DNA of 64,000 nucleotides from Gavia stellata (lineage: Eukaryota > Chordata > Aves > Gaviiformes > Gaviidae): assembly GCF_030936135.1 (NCBI RefSeq), contig NC_082603.1:32055236-32119235 (forward strand), in the 5' to 3' direction. The notes beneath the pieces are model-generated. The model was not told where the DNA came from, ran no database searches, and worked only from the letters and a program-made list of their open reading frames with translations. This document shows, in pieces, positions 1 through 22,400 of this stretch. Position 1 is the stretch's first letter. The number at the start of each line of letters is the position of its first letter. A program made the translations under genes and the position numbers.

Positions 1-162
1 TATTTAATACTAGATTCCCACTTCTAGGTCTGAATGGAAAGAAGTTAACATACGAAGATTGATAAATACAGTACTTATGTTGCCCATTAAAAAAACAAAC
101 CCAAACAAAAAACCCACAAGATAGACATCATAGCTTTATGAAAGATAAAACTTAATCCTCAC

Positions 163-11689
<11,527 letters not shown>

Positions 11690-11706
11690 GACACCGGCCC
11701 TGCCGA

Positions 11707-11716
11707 TCTCGCGAGA
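11707..11716. promoter_or_regulatory. TCTCGCGAGA palindromic promoter motif
   Basis: Perfect 10-bp palindrome 18 bp upstream of the MYSM1 ATG. This motif is known from TATA-less, often bidirectional vertebrate CpG-island promoters. Its presence is seen directly; its use here is inferred. Confidence 0.6.
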
Positions 11717-11922
11717 AAGGGCGGGAGCACCGCCCCGGTGACTGGGCATGCGCGGAGGGCAGCGCGTGCGCAGCAGCCCTCGGTGGCGCAGCGCCCTGAG
11801 GAGAAGCCGGGGCGGAGGCGGAGAGATGGCGCTGGGGTAGGCGGGGCGCGCAGGGGGCAGCTGAGGGCGAGCCGGGCGCTGAGGGCCGGCGTTCAGGCTG
11901 CGAGCGGAGGGGAAAGGGGAGA

Positions 11923-11964
11923 GTGTCAGGCAGGGATGGGAGGGTGTCAGGCAGGGATGGGAGA
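11923..11964 (+). repeat. Two-copy 21-bp tandem repeat
   Basis: GTGTCAGGCAGGGATGGGAG occurs at 11923 and again at 11944, inside the GC-rich MYSM1 upstream region. Confidence 0.85.
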
Positions 11965-12250
11965 GCGCGGGGGCTGAGGGGGAAGCGCCAGCGTGAGGGG
12001 GAAGAGCGGGCCGCGGCAGAGGGAGGCTGGAGCCCGCCCAGGCCGCGCGCCCCGGCGCCTGCTGCTCCTCCGGGCTGCCCCGCTCGCTGTGGGGTGGGAG
12101 TGCTCCGGGGGGAAGCCGTGCCTCAGGGCCGCGGGGTGGACGGAAACCCGCCTGGCGGTTCGCTTTTCCTCGCTTGCGGCTCTGAAGCAGGCCGGGCGAG
12201 CGGCGGTTTGCGAGCTGCCCGGGGTGAACCCAGGCCCGTTGAAGCCTGAT

Positions 12251-13780
12251 GCGCTGACGGAAGAGGGACGCTATTTCTGTGCATCCTGCTGCAGGTGTCG
12301 GGTTTTTGCTAGCCTCTGTCTGCGTACTTCCAAGCATGCGGTCATGTCTTTTCATTCATCTAGAAAATAACAGCAGCAGCGTGTTGTGTGGGTTGCGTTG
12401 TAACATGGCTATGAAAGTCACAGTTTATTCCCATACGTTCTTAAATCCGTGTTTCATTTCACAAGAAGTATTTGTCCCTTCACGGTAATTGGGCATCTAA
12501 TCATATACTGAAGGGAAGTGTGAAGAATCGTGAGGGTTGATTGTCATTATATAGAAAATGACCACAGAGAACCTTCCATCGACTCAAGAAAATGTATTGT
12601 CATCCCTTAAAACAGAAACAAATATTTTGAACCAATAAACTCTGTTGAAACCATTTTATTCTGAATATTTCATCTTTGTGCTGGAATTGATCTGGAAGTG
12701 AAATTAATAAACAGCAAATATGATTGTTTTCATTATTTCTACTTAAAAATGCAAAATCTAGACAAACGGCGTGATGAAAGATAGAAAGAAAAATAATTGT
12801 TATAGTCTCGGGATCTGTCAACGCCATGTCATAGGGTATGATATAGAAATGTCTAAAGAGGGTCCAGCCCAATATTGTATGTCAGTGTAGCACATCATAG
12901 TGTCCTGAAAACAACATCTTTGTGTTAACAAAGTTTTGGGCACGTGCTGCTCCTTTGCTTGGTTTATACCAAGCCTCTTGATAGGATTTATTAGTATGGG
13001 GAGTGGGTCTAGTAAATCTAGAGTAAAGCAACCCCACACTAGGAAATTTGCAGGGAGATGCCTTCCGACCTCCAGTTAGCTCAGAGAGCAATACTGTAAT
13101 CAGCATAAACCAAGTTAGTACTACAGTACCCTCAGGAGAGCCAGTGCTGTTCAGCTGTTTGCTACCCTGCTTCTCCCCTTCATCAGTTCTAGCTGTGGAA
13201 CACATTGGATCAGCTCACACATACAACCTAGAGCAGGCATGCATGACTGGACTGAAAGGGAGGGCAGATCAATCTCTTCTGGCAGCACTCTGCAGTTAGG
13301 TCTGCCTAAGCTAAACAAAACTAGGGTTATCTACTCCAACATCTCTATGCTCTATATCCTTGAGGATACAGATGTCTCCTTCTTCATAATAGATGGCTTT
13401 TTAAAAATGTGATTTTACCAAACAATGCTTAACTAAGCTATCCATACAGGCTAATGTTCACAGACACATGAAAAGTTATTTTCTACCTTTTTTTTTTTTT
13501 AAGTCTTGATTTATACTAGAGGTTGTCATACACGATGTGTTTAAGACTGGTGCTTTTAAATAGGTTCCAACTATGAGACTTGTGAGAGAAGCAAAAGACT
13601 CATCAATACTTACAAGTTTAACAGTGTCTTTAAGATCCTTTTTTTCCATGGCCACCTTTGATTGCTAACTTAATTCTGCCAGCCCTAACATAGTTCTCAA
13701 TCATACTGGGCAACAGCACCATCCAAATTGCATTAAAAGAGAATTCTGCATTTAAATTCAGAAATTTTTGGTTTACATCT
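12251..13780. other. Intergenic gap between MYSM1 promoter and CARD-ANK gene, including the latter's probable 3'UTR
   Basis: No coding signal. The part near the CARD-ANK stop is probably its 3'UTR (minus strand). Short open frames at 12600-13300 have no recognisable domains. Confidence 0.5.
12987..12992 (-). terminator. Candidate poly(A) signal for the CARD-ANK gene
   Basis: AATAAA on the minus strand, about 0.8 kb after the stop codon. Another AATAAA lies at 12655-12660. I see none closer to the stop, so one of these is the likely 3' end. Weak evidence, from the motif only. Confidence 0.3.
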
Positions 13781-16048
13781 TCATTTTGTTATTAACATTT
13801 TCCTTTTCAAAAGTGTTACAATTTGAGCCTGATTTTCTGTTTTACTAAATTCTGCTACTTGCAATGGAGTCTTTCTGAGACTATTAACAGCTAGTAAATT
13901 TGCTTTTTCTCCTTGTGACCAGTTTACAAGGGAATTTGCAGCATTAAAATGACCAGCCTTGCACGCACAATGCAATGGAGTATCCTTGCTGCTATCTAAG
14001 GCATTAATGCCTGCCCCATAGCTCAGTAATAGATTTATCAGGTCACTGTGTCCATATTCCGCTGCAATATGCAGTGCGGTCTTTCTCCAAATGTTTCTAT
14101 CATCAATATTTTTATTTTTCCCTGCTGTCAGAAGAATTTTTACGATCTCTGTGTTTCCTTTGATGGCTGCGTAGTGCATCGGAGTACACCCATCCATGTC
14201 CTTAGCCCCAAATCTTCCTTTTTTAGCTAACAGAACTTTCACGATACTGAGATGTCCTGTCACAGCTGCAGTGTGCAGGGGAGTCTTTTTCTCCTTGTCC
14301 TGTGCGTTGGGGTCAGCATGAGCATTCAGAAGCATCTCTACCATTATTATGTCTCCCCTTTCAGCAGCAAAATGTAAAGGTGATTTTGACTGCTTATCCT
14401 TAACATTAACATTGGCTTTATGGTGCAACAGCTGTTGGGCAACATCAGTGTTACCTCTTTGACTTGCAATATGCAGGGGAGTAACAAACTCTTTAGTGAC
14501 AGCATTAATTTTGGCCCCAGCATTAACTAAAAGGCCAACTAATGCTCCTTTATTATGAAATGCAGCGACATGGAGCGGGGTTTCATTGGCTTGGTTCATA
14601 AGGTTAACTTCCATCCCATTGCGCAGAAGCAGATTTGTGATGGAAGCAGCCCCAGCTTGAACTGCCAAATGCAAAGCTGTGTCTGAAGCAGGAGTCCTTA
14701 TTCCAAAGCTTGCTCCCTTTTCGATTAGAACTTCTGCTGATTCGGCTTTGCCTGTTTCACACGCCAGGAGTAAAGGAGTGTACTGCATTTCATTGTAGGC
14801 GTTTATATCTGTACCTTTGTCAATTAAAGCTGCTACAACACCATGCAGATTTTTCTGTACAGCTCTAAAAAGAGCTGATTCCATTATCTCAAACGACAAA
14901 TCTTTAGAATATTCTAGTAGTATTTTGAAGATGGATGGGTGGTTGCTGTTGAAGGCTCTTTCGGCCATGTTGGAATCAACACTGGCTCCGGCTTCTAGCA
15001 GTACTTTTGCAGTATTTTCAGACCCCTGAGAAACAGCATAACTGAGAGCAGTCTGTCCTCTTTCATCCTTTCCATCAGTGGAGGCACCAGCCTTCAAAAG
15101 CATTTTTGCCAGTCCACTCTCATCTTTAAGAGCTGCCATGTGCAAAAAGTTGTGCTGGTTCCTGTAGCTTCTTGCCTCTTCTTTCAGGAACATCTTCAGT
15201 ATGTGACTGTGGTTATTCCGCGCAGCCAAATGAAGTGGTGACTCGCCTTCCCTGTCCAAACTGTACACATAAGCACCACATCGGAGAAGCACTTTCACTG
15301 TATCACCATGGCCTTTCTCAGCAGCCCTGTGCAGTGGTGTTCTTCCTTTCTTGTCCTTCACATCTGTCTTTGCACCTTTGCTGATCAAATATTCCATTAT
15401 CGTTAGATGTCCTTTAGCAGCTGCAACATGCAGAAGTGTTTCACTTGAAGAGTTTAGTGCATTAATATCATTATCTTTCAATGTTTTCTCTAGCTCAGAA
15501 AGATCACCTTTAGCGACTGCATCAAAGATGCCAACATCAGCATGATCTTTTCTAGGGTTTGCTGCCCTTGAAAGTTGCATTTCTTTTCCTTTCTTCTTAA
15601 TAGCCCATTCTTGTTTTTTTCTTCTAGGACTGTCTTTTTTTTCCTGGTGCTGTTCACTGCTATTTTCAAACCAAACCTTGTCTTTTTCAAGTAAATATCC
15701 TACCAGTTGTCTTCTAGCATCTCCAATGCTTTCATTGACTTCACTGACGTATTTTCTCATCTTGCTATAAAGTTTTGGCTCCACTTGCTTTAAACATGGA
15801 TAAAAAAAGAGCCTGCAGGCTCGTTCACCTTGAGAAATTAGTATGTCTAAAACTCGAGAGTTCTTTTCGGTTCGTGTCCTGTAGAAACTCATGACCATCT
15901 TTTTTTCTTGGGTAAAAATACCATTGTCTATCAGCCAGTTCAGAAGATGGTCTGGGTCGTTTATACCTTCCACGAGCTCTTCTTTTTTAGTCCTTAGCAC
16001 TTCAATTGCATATGGATTTGTAAACAGGCTGGTTGAATGCATGATCAT
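13781..16048 (-). CDS. CAIAP: CAIAP-like CARD and ankyrin-repeat inflammasome adapter, single coding exon
   Basis: 755 codons with no intron. The CARD is about residues 12-105 (LRTKKEELVEGI, DPDHLLNWLIDNGIFT, GERACRLFF). A lysine/arginine-rich linker follows (about 133-160, SPRRKKQEWAIKKKGK). About 16-18 ankyrin repeats fill 173-750, many with the TPLHxAA signature. The fold order and repeat count match Caiap, described in zebrafish as a CARD-ANK protein acting with caspase-1 in antibacterial inflammasome responses and reported as lost in placental mammals. The first in-frame ATG is at 16048; a second at 16042 is possible. A GTG just upstream (16060) is not a plausible start. The gene lies head-to-tail between MYSM1 and JUN. 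The CARD and ANK folds are clear; the CAIAP name comes from architecture alone. A generic ANK-CARD paralogue is the alternative. Confidence 0.8.
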   Translation of the reverse strand: MIMHSTSLFTNPYAIEVLRTKKEELVEGINDPDHLLNWLIDNGIFTQEKKMVMSFYRTRTEKNSRVLDILISQGERACRLFFYPCLKQVEPKLYSKMRKYVSEVNESIGDARRQLVGYLLEKDKVWFENSSEQHQEKKDSPRRKKQEWAIKKKGKEMQLSRAANPRKDHADVGIFDAVAKGDLSELEKTLKDNDINALNSSSETLLHVAAAKGHLTIMEYLISKGAKTDVKDKKGRTPLHRAAEKGHGDTVKVLLRCGAYVYSLDREGESPLHLAARNNHSHILKMFLKEEARSYRNQHNFLHMAALKDESGLAKMLLKAGASTDGKDERGQTALSYAVSQGSENTAKVLLEAGASVDSNMAERAFNSNHPSIFKILLEYSKDLSFEIMESALFRAVQKNLHGVVAALIDKGTDINAYNEMQYTPLLLACETGKAESAEVLIEKGASFGIRTPASDTALHLAVQAGAASITNLLLRNGMEVNLMNQANETPLHVAAFHNKGALVGLLVNAGAKINAVTKEFVTPLHIASQRGNTDVAQQLLHHKANVNVKDKQSKSPLHFAAERGDIIMVEMLLNAHADPNAQDKEKKTPLHTAAVTGHLSIVKVLLAKKGRFGAKDMDGCTPMHYAAIKGNTEIVKILLTAGKNKNIDDRNIWRKTALHIAAEYGHSDLINLLLSYGAGINALDSSKDTPLHCACKAGHFNAANSLVNWSQGEKANLLAVNSLRKTPLQVAEFSKTENQAQIVTLLKRKMLITK

Positions 16049-17460
16049 GTTGCTAATCACAAAGTGAATTGAGCTATTGTTTGATGCTTGAAGTTAAATA
16101 TGAAATAGCAAAGCAGGCTCACCTCATTTCACACATTCTTGTCATAGAACTATGAACCAACAACCGTTGTAGTTCAGTGATAAATCTTTAAAGAATGAGA
16201 AAGAACTCAAAACTCCCTCACCTTTGGTTTTCTAGTTGTTAGAAGTCCTTTGATCTTCTCTGTTCTTCCTTAGCAACAAGTGAAGTTTAATAACAAACCA
16301 AAAATCTGTGATATGTAAAGGTATTCCACTTGGAAGACTTCTTCCAGATTTTTTACGCATGATTAGGGAGAAAAAAATGTTTTTGTGAGTCTGATATTTG
16401 GATAGAAGATATTGTTTATCGAGTTCCTCTGTTCCTCTGCCCAAGCTGTTTTTTGTAGGTGCCTAATTGACCAGTCTATTAAACATGACAAAAGAAAATT
16501 CACAGCATAGTTACTGTTGCCATGATTACATACCTTGTATGATCTTAAATGAAAGAGTACACAGTGCCAGCTACGTAGGTGAAAGCCCTATAATGTAATG
16601 AAATAAAAACATAAAGACCTAGATAAAAATGAACTGTATAAGCAGCTAGTTATAAAAAGTGATCCAGCCTTTCTAATATGAGTTACAACTTCATTCTATG
16701 AGGTATATTTAACTTAAAGGCTATGTAGCTTGTCATTCCTGCTGTAACCTGGAGTCTGTCTGGAACTTAATTCTTTTACATGAGGTGGATCAAGACATGT
16801 GATTCAGTATGCAACATTTAAAGTATAATTAAATAGAGCTTCAAATCTGTGAATATGTATAGTCTTCAATATGGGTGTAGGACCTTTGGATCTAGCTGTA
16901 ATTAACTTAACTTATTGGTGTTAAAATTCCATATGGAGAGAAGGAAATAAAATAATAATCATCTATGCATTTTGAAACCAATTGAGAGAGAAATTGAGAT
17001 TACAGAGTTCTGCAAGAGCTAGAAGTAAAATGAGCTGAAAAGCTGACAGCTTGACCTTATTTAAGCGAATGGGAAATTTTGCCATCTGTTTCTTAGTTCA
17101 GTGCCCTTTCTGTTGGGTCCTGCTGCCCTTGCACGTATTTTCTTTAATAGTATGTACAATGTGACTGATAAGATTTTTAATTTTTTTATGTTGACTTTAG
17201 TTTTATAAGTAAGATCGCAAAGCTTAGTCTATTAAAAAAAAAAAAAAAAAGATTTATTGAAGAAATAGCCAGGAAAGGCAAGACTTTTAATATATATTTT
17301 GAAAGGCAGCCAGTTACCAAGTCAGCAAATTTGACAGCGAATTTAAGAGCCCAATAATTCCTCTGAAATGCAAAGAAGGGCACTAGACCAAGAATAGCAA
17401 AACCTTTGTTATTTAGTTAATGATTGTTAACGCATAACATGGAAAACTATGGTTTATTGT

Positions 17461-17580
17461 AGGGAGTCAGGAGGTCTGAATTGTGTTCCTAAATCTGCTG
17501 TTGACTCGGTCTGTGATCTGCAAATTATTTAGTATTCAGATTTGCCTTAACAAAGTACTGAAGCTCTATCCCTGTCTCGA
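17461..17580 (+). repeat. Possible ancient MIR-like SINE fragment
   Basis: Resembles the MIR body in order: AGGAGGTCTGAATTGTGTTC, then CTGCTGTTGACTCGGTCTGT. Diverged, recognised by eye only. Confidence 0.35.
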
Positions 17581-19224
17581 GTAAATTAATAGCCCTTACT
17601 TAAAGTTTGGTGAAATGGGATCTTTATGTCATCATTATTGTTCCCATGCAAAACAGAGATAGTGATACTTGATTACTTTCACAGGAAAGTTTTGAGTCCT
17701 GGCAACGGAAAATGTTACGTGAGCAGTATCATTGATACAGGCAGCATAAGAATTTTGGAACTCCTGGAAAATTTAAAACCAGAATTTGTGATATTCTTTA
17801 AGAGTCTATTAGTATGGTGATAGTTTCCTAGTGTTCTGAATACAGAAATTTTACTAGTAAACAGTACAAATGAAAGGGTGCAGTACTCCTAACTGGCCTT
17901 GAGGAGGAACATTTGAACAATATATGCAGGCAGCATCTCTTTCAGAGCCACTGTGGGACTTGGTTTTGGGGAAATACTACGCAGCAAATGACTTGTTACT
18001 AGATGCAAATCACAGTCTTCAAAATATAATTTTGCATTTAAAAAAAAAAGTGCTTCATTATAAGTATGTGACTTATGACAAAATTCTGTATTAAAACAAG
18101 AATCACATTTGACAAGAAAATTTTGGAAGTTTGTTGTATGGATTTGTTTTTAGAAATTACGTTTTTAAAGCCTTTATTTTTTAATTAGTATTTTAACTAC
18201 TTTTAGAATTAAGCCTTTGTTCCAACAATGACTTCACAAAAAGATTAAAACCCCAAACAGTTGAGAAGAGATTCAGAACTGGCTATTTGAAGCATGCTTT
18301 TTGTTTATATCTTTTTAACTTATTAAGTCTATTTATTTGACATATAAATGACATACAAAGAAGGGAAAATTATAAAGGTTCCACACCTCTTCTCCTTTAA
18401 TTAAGTGCATGAGACCACAAACACGTGGGATCACCAGGAAGCTCTTCATTAAAAATAGGAATGGCAAAATTTAGTATTACTAAAGATCTAAGAAAAGAAA
18501 TAAGTTGGAGAGAAGAAGAGGCGAATCTTTGGCCTTCTTTGTTTCTTTTGCATTTATTTGTTGTCTGAGGGGCGTAAGGTGATTTTTTTTTTTCTTGCTA
18601 AGTACTTCACAGGCCACTTTTATTTCTGCTGGCTTCTTTAGCTCCCCATATCCAAGCACTGTTCCTTATTAGGTTATTTTGAAAAGAAAATGATGGGTTT
18701 TGCTTCTGTCTTCTTTGTCAGATAGCACTTAAGGATCTTTGTGTTCAGCAGTATGGATGTATAGCAGATCAGCTTATATGCTTTGAGGAAATTTTATGTT
18801 TTACTCTAGAAGGTCTCAGTAAAAATTTCTGATTGGTACTATTGCAGGTTCAGCTTCAACAGTGTCATGAGAGAAACTTCACGCTGTAGGTGTGCTGATT
18901 GTATTTTAATTGTGTTGTCAAGAAGCCTGTGGTGAGTAGATTGTCATGACATAGAAATACTGAAAATGTTCACATAGACCACTTAAGCTCTAATATCCTT
19001 GTTAAATGCAGAAGTAAGACTGCGTTTATGTAAGATGACATTAATTCAGGTAGATCTATGTATACTTGGCACTGACTTTGTGGGAGGATATCAGTTGAAA
19101 ACAACACGGTAGAGTTTAGAGCAGGCCTTAAAAAGGGCGGGTGATGCTATTGATAGGAAAGATCCCTGTTTGGGCCTCTGCTGACTAAGTGTCCGTATAG
19201 GGAACTGTTTTAACCCAGCTGTAG

Positions 19225-19425
19225 CTGGGAGGCTTGAGCCGGTTATTTCTGACATGCAATCTCAGTTTTGCTACTAACTTGTGTCCTTGGGCGAATCACT
19301 TAATCTCTGTGCCCTGTTTACACAAGCATTAAAAAAGGAAATTTTTTTCTACCTCACAGACATGTCCTAAGTGTTTATTAACGTTGGTGCAGTGCTTTGA
19401 AGTTACAGAGTGCTTTGAAGTTTTT
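19225..19425 (+). repeat. Ancient MIR-like SINE
   Basis: Shows the MIR order: TTGCTACTAACTTGTGTCCT, then TGGGCGAATCACTTAATCTC, a TCTACCTCACAG block and a GTGCTTTGAAG end. Several blocks in the right order make chance unlikely. Confidence 0.55.
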
Positions 19426-22400
19426 GTCCTTTGAAGTATTGTTTTCTGAGTTCTCAAAGATGAACATTTATTTCTTAAATTAACACGTGCCCATGTTTTC
19501 CAGCTTATTTTATGTTGCTATGTCATCACCACATATACATTTAATTTTCTCTCTTTTAATTTCTCAGAGATGAAAGCAACCCAAACTGCACCTTGCTTGT
19601 TGCTAAACGCAGAGGTGAGGTGCCGGGGCCCTGGGAGTGAGGAACCTGCAGAGGTCACCAGTCCTCCACCGAGGCTTTCCCACTCGGCGCCTGGAGCCTG
19701 CAGCTGTGGTTACCGTCTTCTGCTGAAACGCCATGTAATGCAACTGAATGACTTCCAGTAACTTCTTATGTTCTCTGGGGCATTTTCTTGATAAAACTGA
19801 TGGAAAGCCAAACATTAATAACATGGTTTCACTCACCGTGATATTTTTATGTTTCCCAATGTGTACTTTAATTTCATTTAAGACAATTGTTTGCAGTAAT
19901 GCCAACTGTTCATTGGGAATGTATCTCACTGTAGAATAACTAGTCTGTAAGAGATAATAAAGCCAACATCATTGTCTAAACATCATAAGGAATGGAGAAA
20001 TATATCTGGATAATCAAAGCATTCTCATTAATAAACATGGCTCAGGAATAAAGCTTGGTTTTGGATAAGCAGAAATCTAAGTGTGGCCTAGCTGGTTGAG
20101 GTTGAACTTTATTTAGGTATAGCTAGATTGAGAAACAGCAGTGTTAGAAGTGTTCATGGTGATGATTAGGGCGTACTTGACTTACTATAACACTGGAAGA
20201 GAAGTTGACTAGTCAGAATGTCTGCAAGAGAGAGAAAATGTAGTGCTTAGTTTTGCCCAAAGATTAACTGCAGTGAATTAGGGAAGTCAAAAGGGGAGCT
20301 TCAGCACTGAGTGATCTTGTTTGTGTTAGTCATATTTCTGGAGAGAGTAGTCTTGGGACCTTCCCGGTGCTGAGAAATCTCTACCCTGGCTGGTATTTAA
20401 ATATGAGGTGTTCCCTAGAGCAGTGCCGTCCTCTGAGTGGTAGTGGCACACATAGAACATGCGTATCATCAGGGGCCTGCTGCAGGGAGGGGAAAGCTGA
20501 ACTGTCCAGTCTCATGTTTGGCATCTCAGACTAGCACACTGGGCTCCCATCTTACCCTCTCTGCAACTTATGCGTTGGCAGGGCATAAGCACCCCTGCAG
20601 AATCCTGTGCCAGGCCCTATTCTTGAAGGAGGTACCTCACAAAAGGCACAGCTTCACAGCTTTGTCCACTATTCATGGATGCTTTCAAAATACTAAGTAA
20701 TAGTACAACAGCTGATACAATAATTCAAGTATTTTATTCAATTTCCGATAAAAGTCACAATGTTATCCCAACACTATAGTACTATTTCCTCAAGTAAAAA
20801 CAAATTAACATCGTATTAAGCGCTGCACCCGTACAATGCGAAATGTTCTTTTTTCCGCAGATTAGTGTGTACTTTCATGAAGTTTCCAACCTGGGGTTAT
20901 TGTAAATGGATAATACACATCTGCGAAGTGCCACTGATGGCTGTAAACGCTGAGAGAGCAGGCTGTCTATCTGGATCGAAGGAACGAGGCTTAGCGTATG
21001 TAACTCAGCCAAGGTGAGGATTCAGATGTTTTTCAGTTTACCATGCATGTATTAGTGAAGTTTAAGAAGAGTGACCAAACTGCTTAGAAACCATTTTTTG
21101 CCATTCAGGTTTTTGAATAATTAGATTTAAGTATTTTTCCAAAGTTCTTCATGGAATTACTTGCCAGGTATTTTTCTGAGAAGCTGCGTAGTGAAGGTAG
21201 AAGGAAAGAAAGCTTTCTTGTTTGGTTTCACAGAGCTAAGGAAAAGCAATGTTCTTGTTTCAGAGCATAATAAATAAAATAAATGTTGGTTTGAAACAAA
21301 CAGAAAAATGTTACTAATGATATAATGAAATAATACATATTTAGTTACTGTCATTTTCATAGTGCAAAGTAAAAAAAGGTATTAACATTTTTGTGTCTAA
21401 GTGGTGAGTATTACTAGCTATTTGTTTCTATACATACTTATTCTGCAGAATTGTTTACTGTCACAAGCTTTATTTAAATTTAAGAACTACTTTGCTATTA
21501 ATCTACTGACACTAATATTGATTTTACTCATGAGGAGGTACCATTTTCCAGTTCATTGCCTTAAAGTTGTATCAGCGTCATGATTTTTGTAATAATTATA
21601 ATTTTAGAAGTTTAAATGTGTCCTTTCAGACCAACGCTAATAGAAAGCAGTTATGGCAAAATGCTAGCCCTCATATCATTAGCATAAAATCTAAATGATG
21701 TAAAAGTATTGAGTTACTAAATGCTGAGGCAGCTTCAAGGATCAGCAAAACCAAATGGAGAGAGGGCCAGGGTTTTTCTCCAAAATGGGCAGATTTTTTT
21801 TCCATTTTAAACCAAACAAGCCCTTGTGGTTTTGAGTCAGGAACATACACTCTGTCAGTGAAATCTTACAGAAGGAAATACTTTACAGAACCTAATCTTA
21901 ACTGTTGAAGACCAAGATCCTTGTTACATCCCCTGTACTCATCGGGCTAACCTTACTGGCAGCATTACTCCCAGAAGGTGAATACAGTGGTGCCACTAGA
22001 TCTCCCACAGAAGCCTTTTGGCCAAATTTGCTTTGTAGATGTACAGTAAATTGTGAAAAACTATTCTGAATTTACACCAGTACGCAAGCAGAATTTTGTT
22101 CTTACTGATTATAAAATGCTGTAGATATGAATAGACTAATGTGACTTTGAAAGGAAATAATGTTCTGCCACATCATAAACCAGTTTTCATTGCTGTTATT
22201 TATTAAGTTAGATGTCAAGCATCAGACATAGTACAGACATTTACCTAAACAATGTCTTGCTAATGAAGTCTCCACACACACTCTTTGAAATTTTGCCCTC
22301 TCTGAGGAATCCATTTACAGTGAAGTGTGTATAAATTTTATTTATTACGTCAAAAGAATTTTCGAGTCTATTTATTTTAGTTCCACAGCTGTTTTTTTCT

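Noticed and set aside
16049-16060. GTG start four codons before the CARD-ANK ATG
   Set aside because: GTG is not a normal start in vertebrate nuclear genes, and ATG at 16048 is the first in frame.
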